A stretch of 5,354 nucleotides of DNA from Nitrospinota bacterium (lineage in GTDB: Bacteria; Nitrospinota_A; UBA7883; JACRLM01), in NCBI GenBank assembly GCA_015231995.1, contig JADGAO010000214.1:1-5354 (forward strand), written 5' to 3'. Every line of letters begins with the position of its first letter. Position 1 is the stretch's first letter. This document shows positions 5,184 to 5,354 of the stretch, in pieces. The translations under genes and the position numbers were made by a program. The notes under the pieces are model-generated. The model had not been told where the DNA came from. It did no database searches and was given only the letters and a program-made list of their open reading frames with translations.

Positions 5184-5354
5184 CCGAAGAAGAAAACCCC
5201 GCCGTCGAGAGCCGCGCCCCGGTGGAAAGCCTCTACGAGCGCAAAAAGGTGATGCGCCGCGTCGAGCCGGACGCAAAACTGCCCTTCACCGTCCATCTCG
5301 AAGAATTGCGTCTGCGCCTGATCTACTGCCTGATAACCGTGGGTATCGTCTTCA
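5180..5354 (+). CDS. tatC: Sec-independent (Tat) protein translocase subunit TatC, N-terminal part
   Basis: TatC is the multispanning inner-membrane receptor for twin-arginine signal peptides; it exports folded, often cofactor-bearing proteins. Only 58 residues are visible before the window ends. LPFTVHLEELRLRLIYCLITVGIVF (34-58; first part LPFTVHLEELR) matches the family N-terminus. H39, L43 and R44 are conserved, and E42 is equivalent to the signal-peptide-binding E15 of E. coli TatC; the first membrane helix begins near residue 47. The GTG start overlaps the DUF72 stop (GTGA). AAGGGG (5159-5164) is rather far, at 15 bases, so initiation probably relies on translational coupling. The 33-residue acidic and basic N-terminal extension is longer than in E. 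coli. The in-frame ATG at 5252 (residue 25) is an alternative start, but its purine-rich stretch is only two bases away. Function is confident; the start is not. Confidence 0.85.
   Translation, partial: MTEEENPAVESRAPVESLYERKKVMRRVEPDAKLPFTVHLEELRLRLIYCLITVGIVF

Overview
The window is a compact, single-direction stretch of a moderately GC-rich bacterial chromosome (all genes on the + strand). The coding regions use many GC-ending codons but also keep ATA for isoleucine. No marker gene identifies the species. An ETF:quinone oxidoreductase, an sec-independent (Tat) translocase gene and good Shine-Dalgarno sites suggest a Gram-negative bacterium with a quinone-based respiratory chain. A deltaproteobacterial, Nitrospinota- or Nitrospirota-like lineage is only a guess.

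Layout. Positions 1-284 are non-coding: the end of one fold-back repeat, a complete 90-bp fold-back repeat, two small hairpins, then an AT-rich stretch with candidate promoter elements, an 11-nt direct repeat and a dyad symmetry just before the first gene. Positions 285-4188 are a four-gene electron-transfer operon: etfB (FixA-like), etfA (FixB-like), a 73-residue coiled-coil/membrane-anchor protein, and an ETF:quinone oxidoreductase whose C-terminus is a FixX-like ferredoxin domain. Positions 4189-4370 hold a second fold-back repeat with the same termini. Positions 4371-5183 encode a DUF72 (YecE-like) TIM-barrel protein, and its stop codon overlaps the start of tatC, which runs off the window.

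How the genes fit together. EtfB and EtfA form the flavin heterodimer that accepts electrons from dehydrogenases (or from NADH in bifurcating types). The 568-residue FixC-FixX-type protein would pass them to the membrane quinone pool. EtfB carries the DGDTAQ and GLxGSPT motifs that I associate with the FixA/bifurcating branch, and the oxidoreductase has eight cysteines in its C-terminal domain instead of the usual four. The set may therefore be a bifurcating or confurcating FixABCX-like complex rather than a plain fatty-acid-oxidation ETF system. This is inference.

The most notable points are the small coiled-coil membrane protein inserted between etfA and the oxidoreductase, the degenerate FAD-binding glycine motif of the oxidoreductase, its eight-cysteine tail, and the related fold-back repeats on both sides of the operon.
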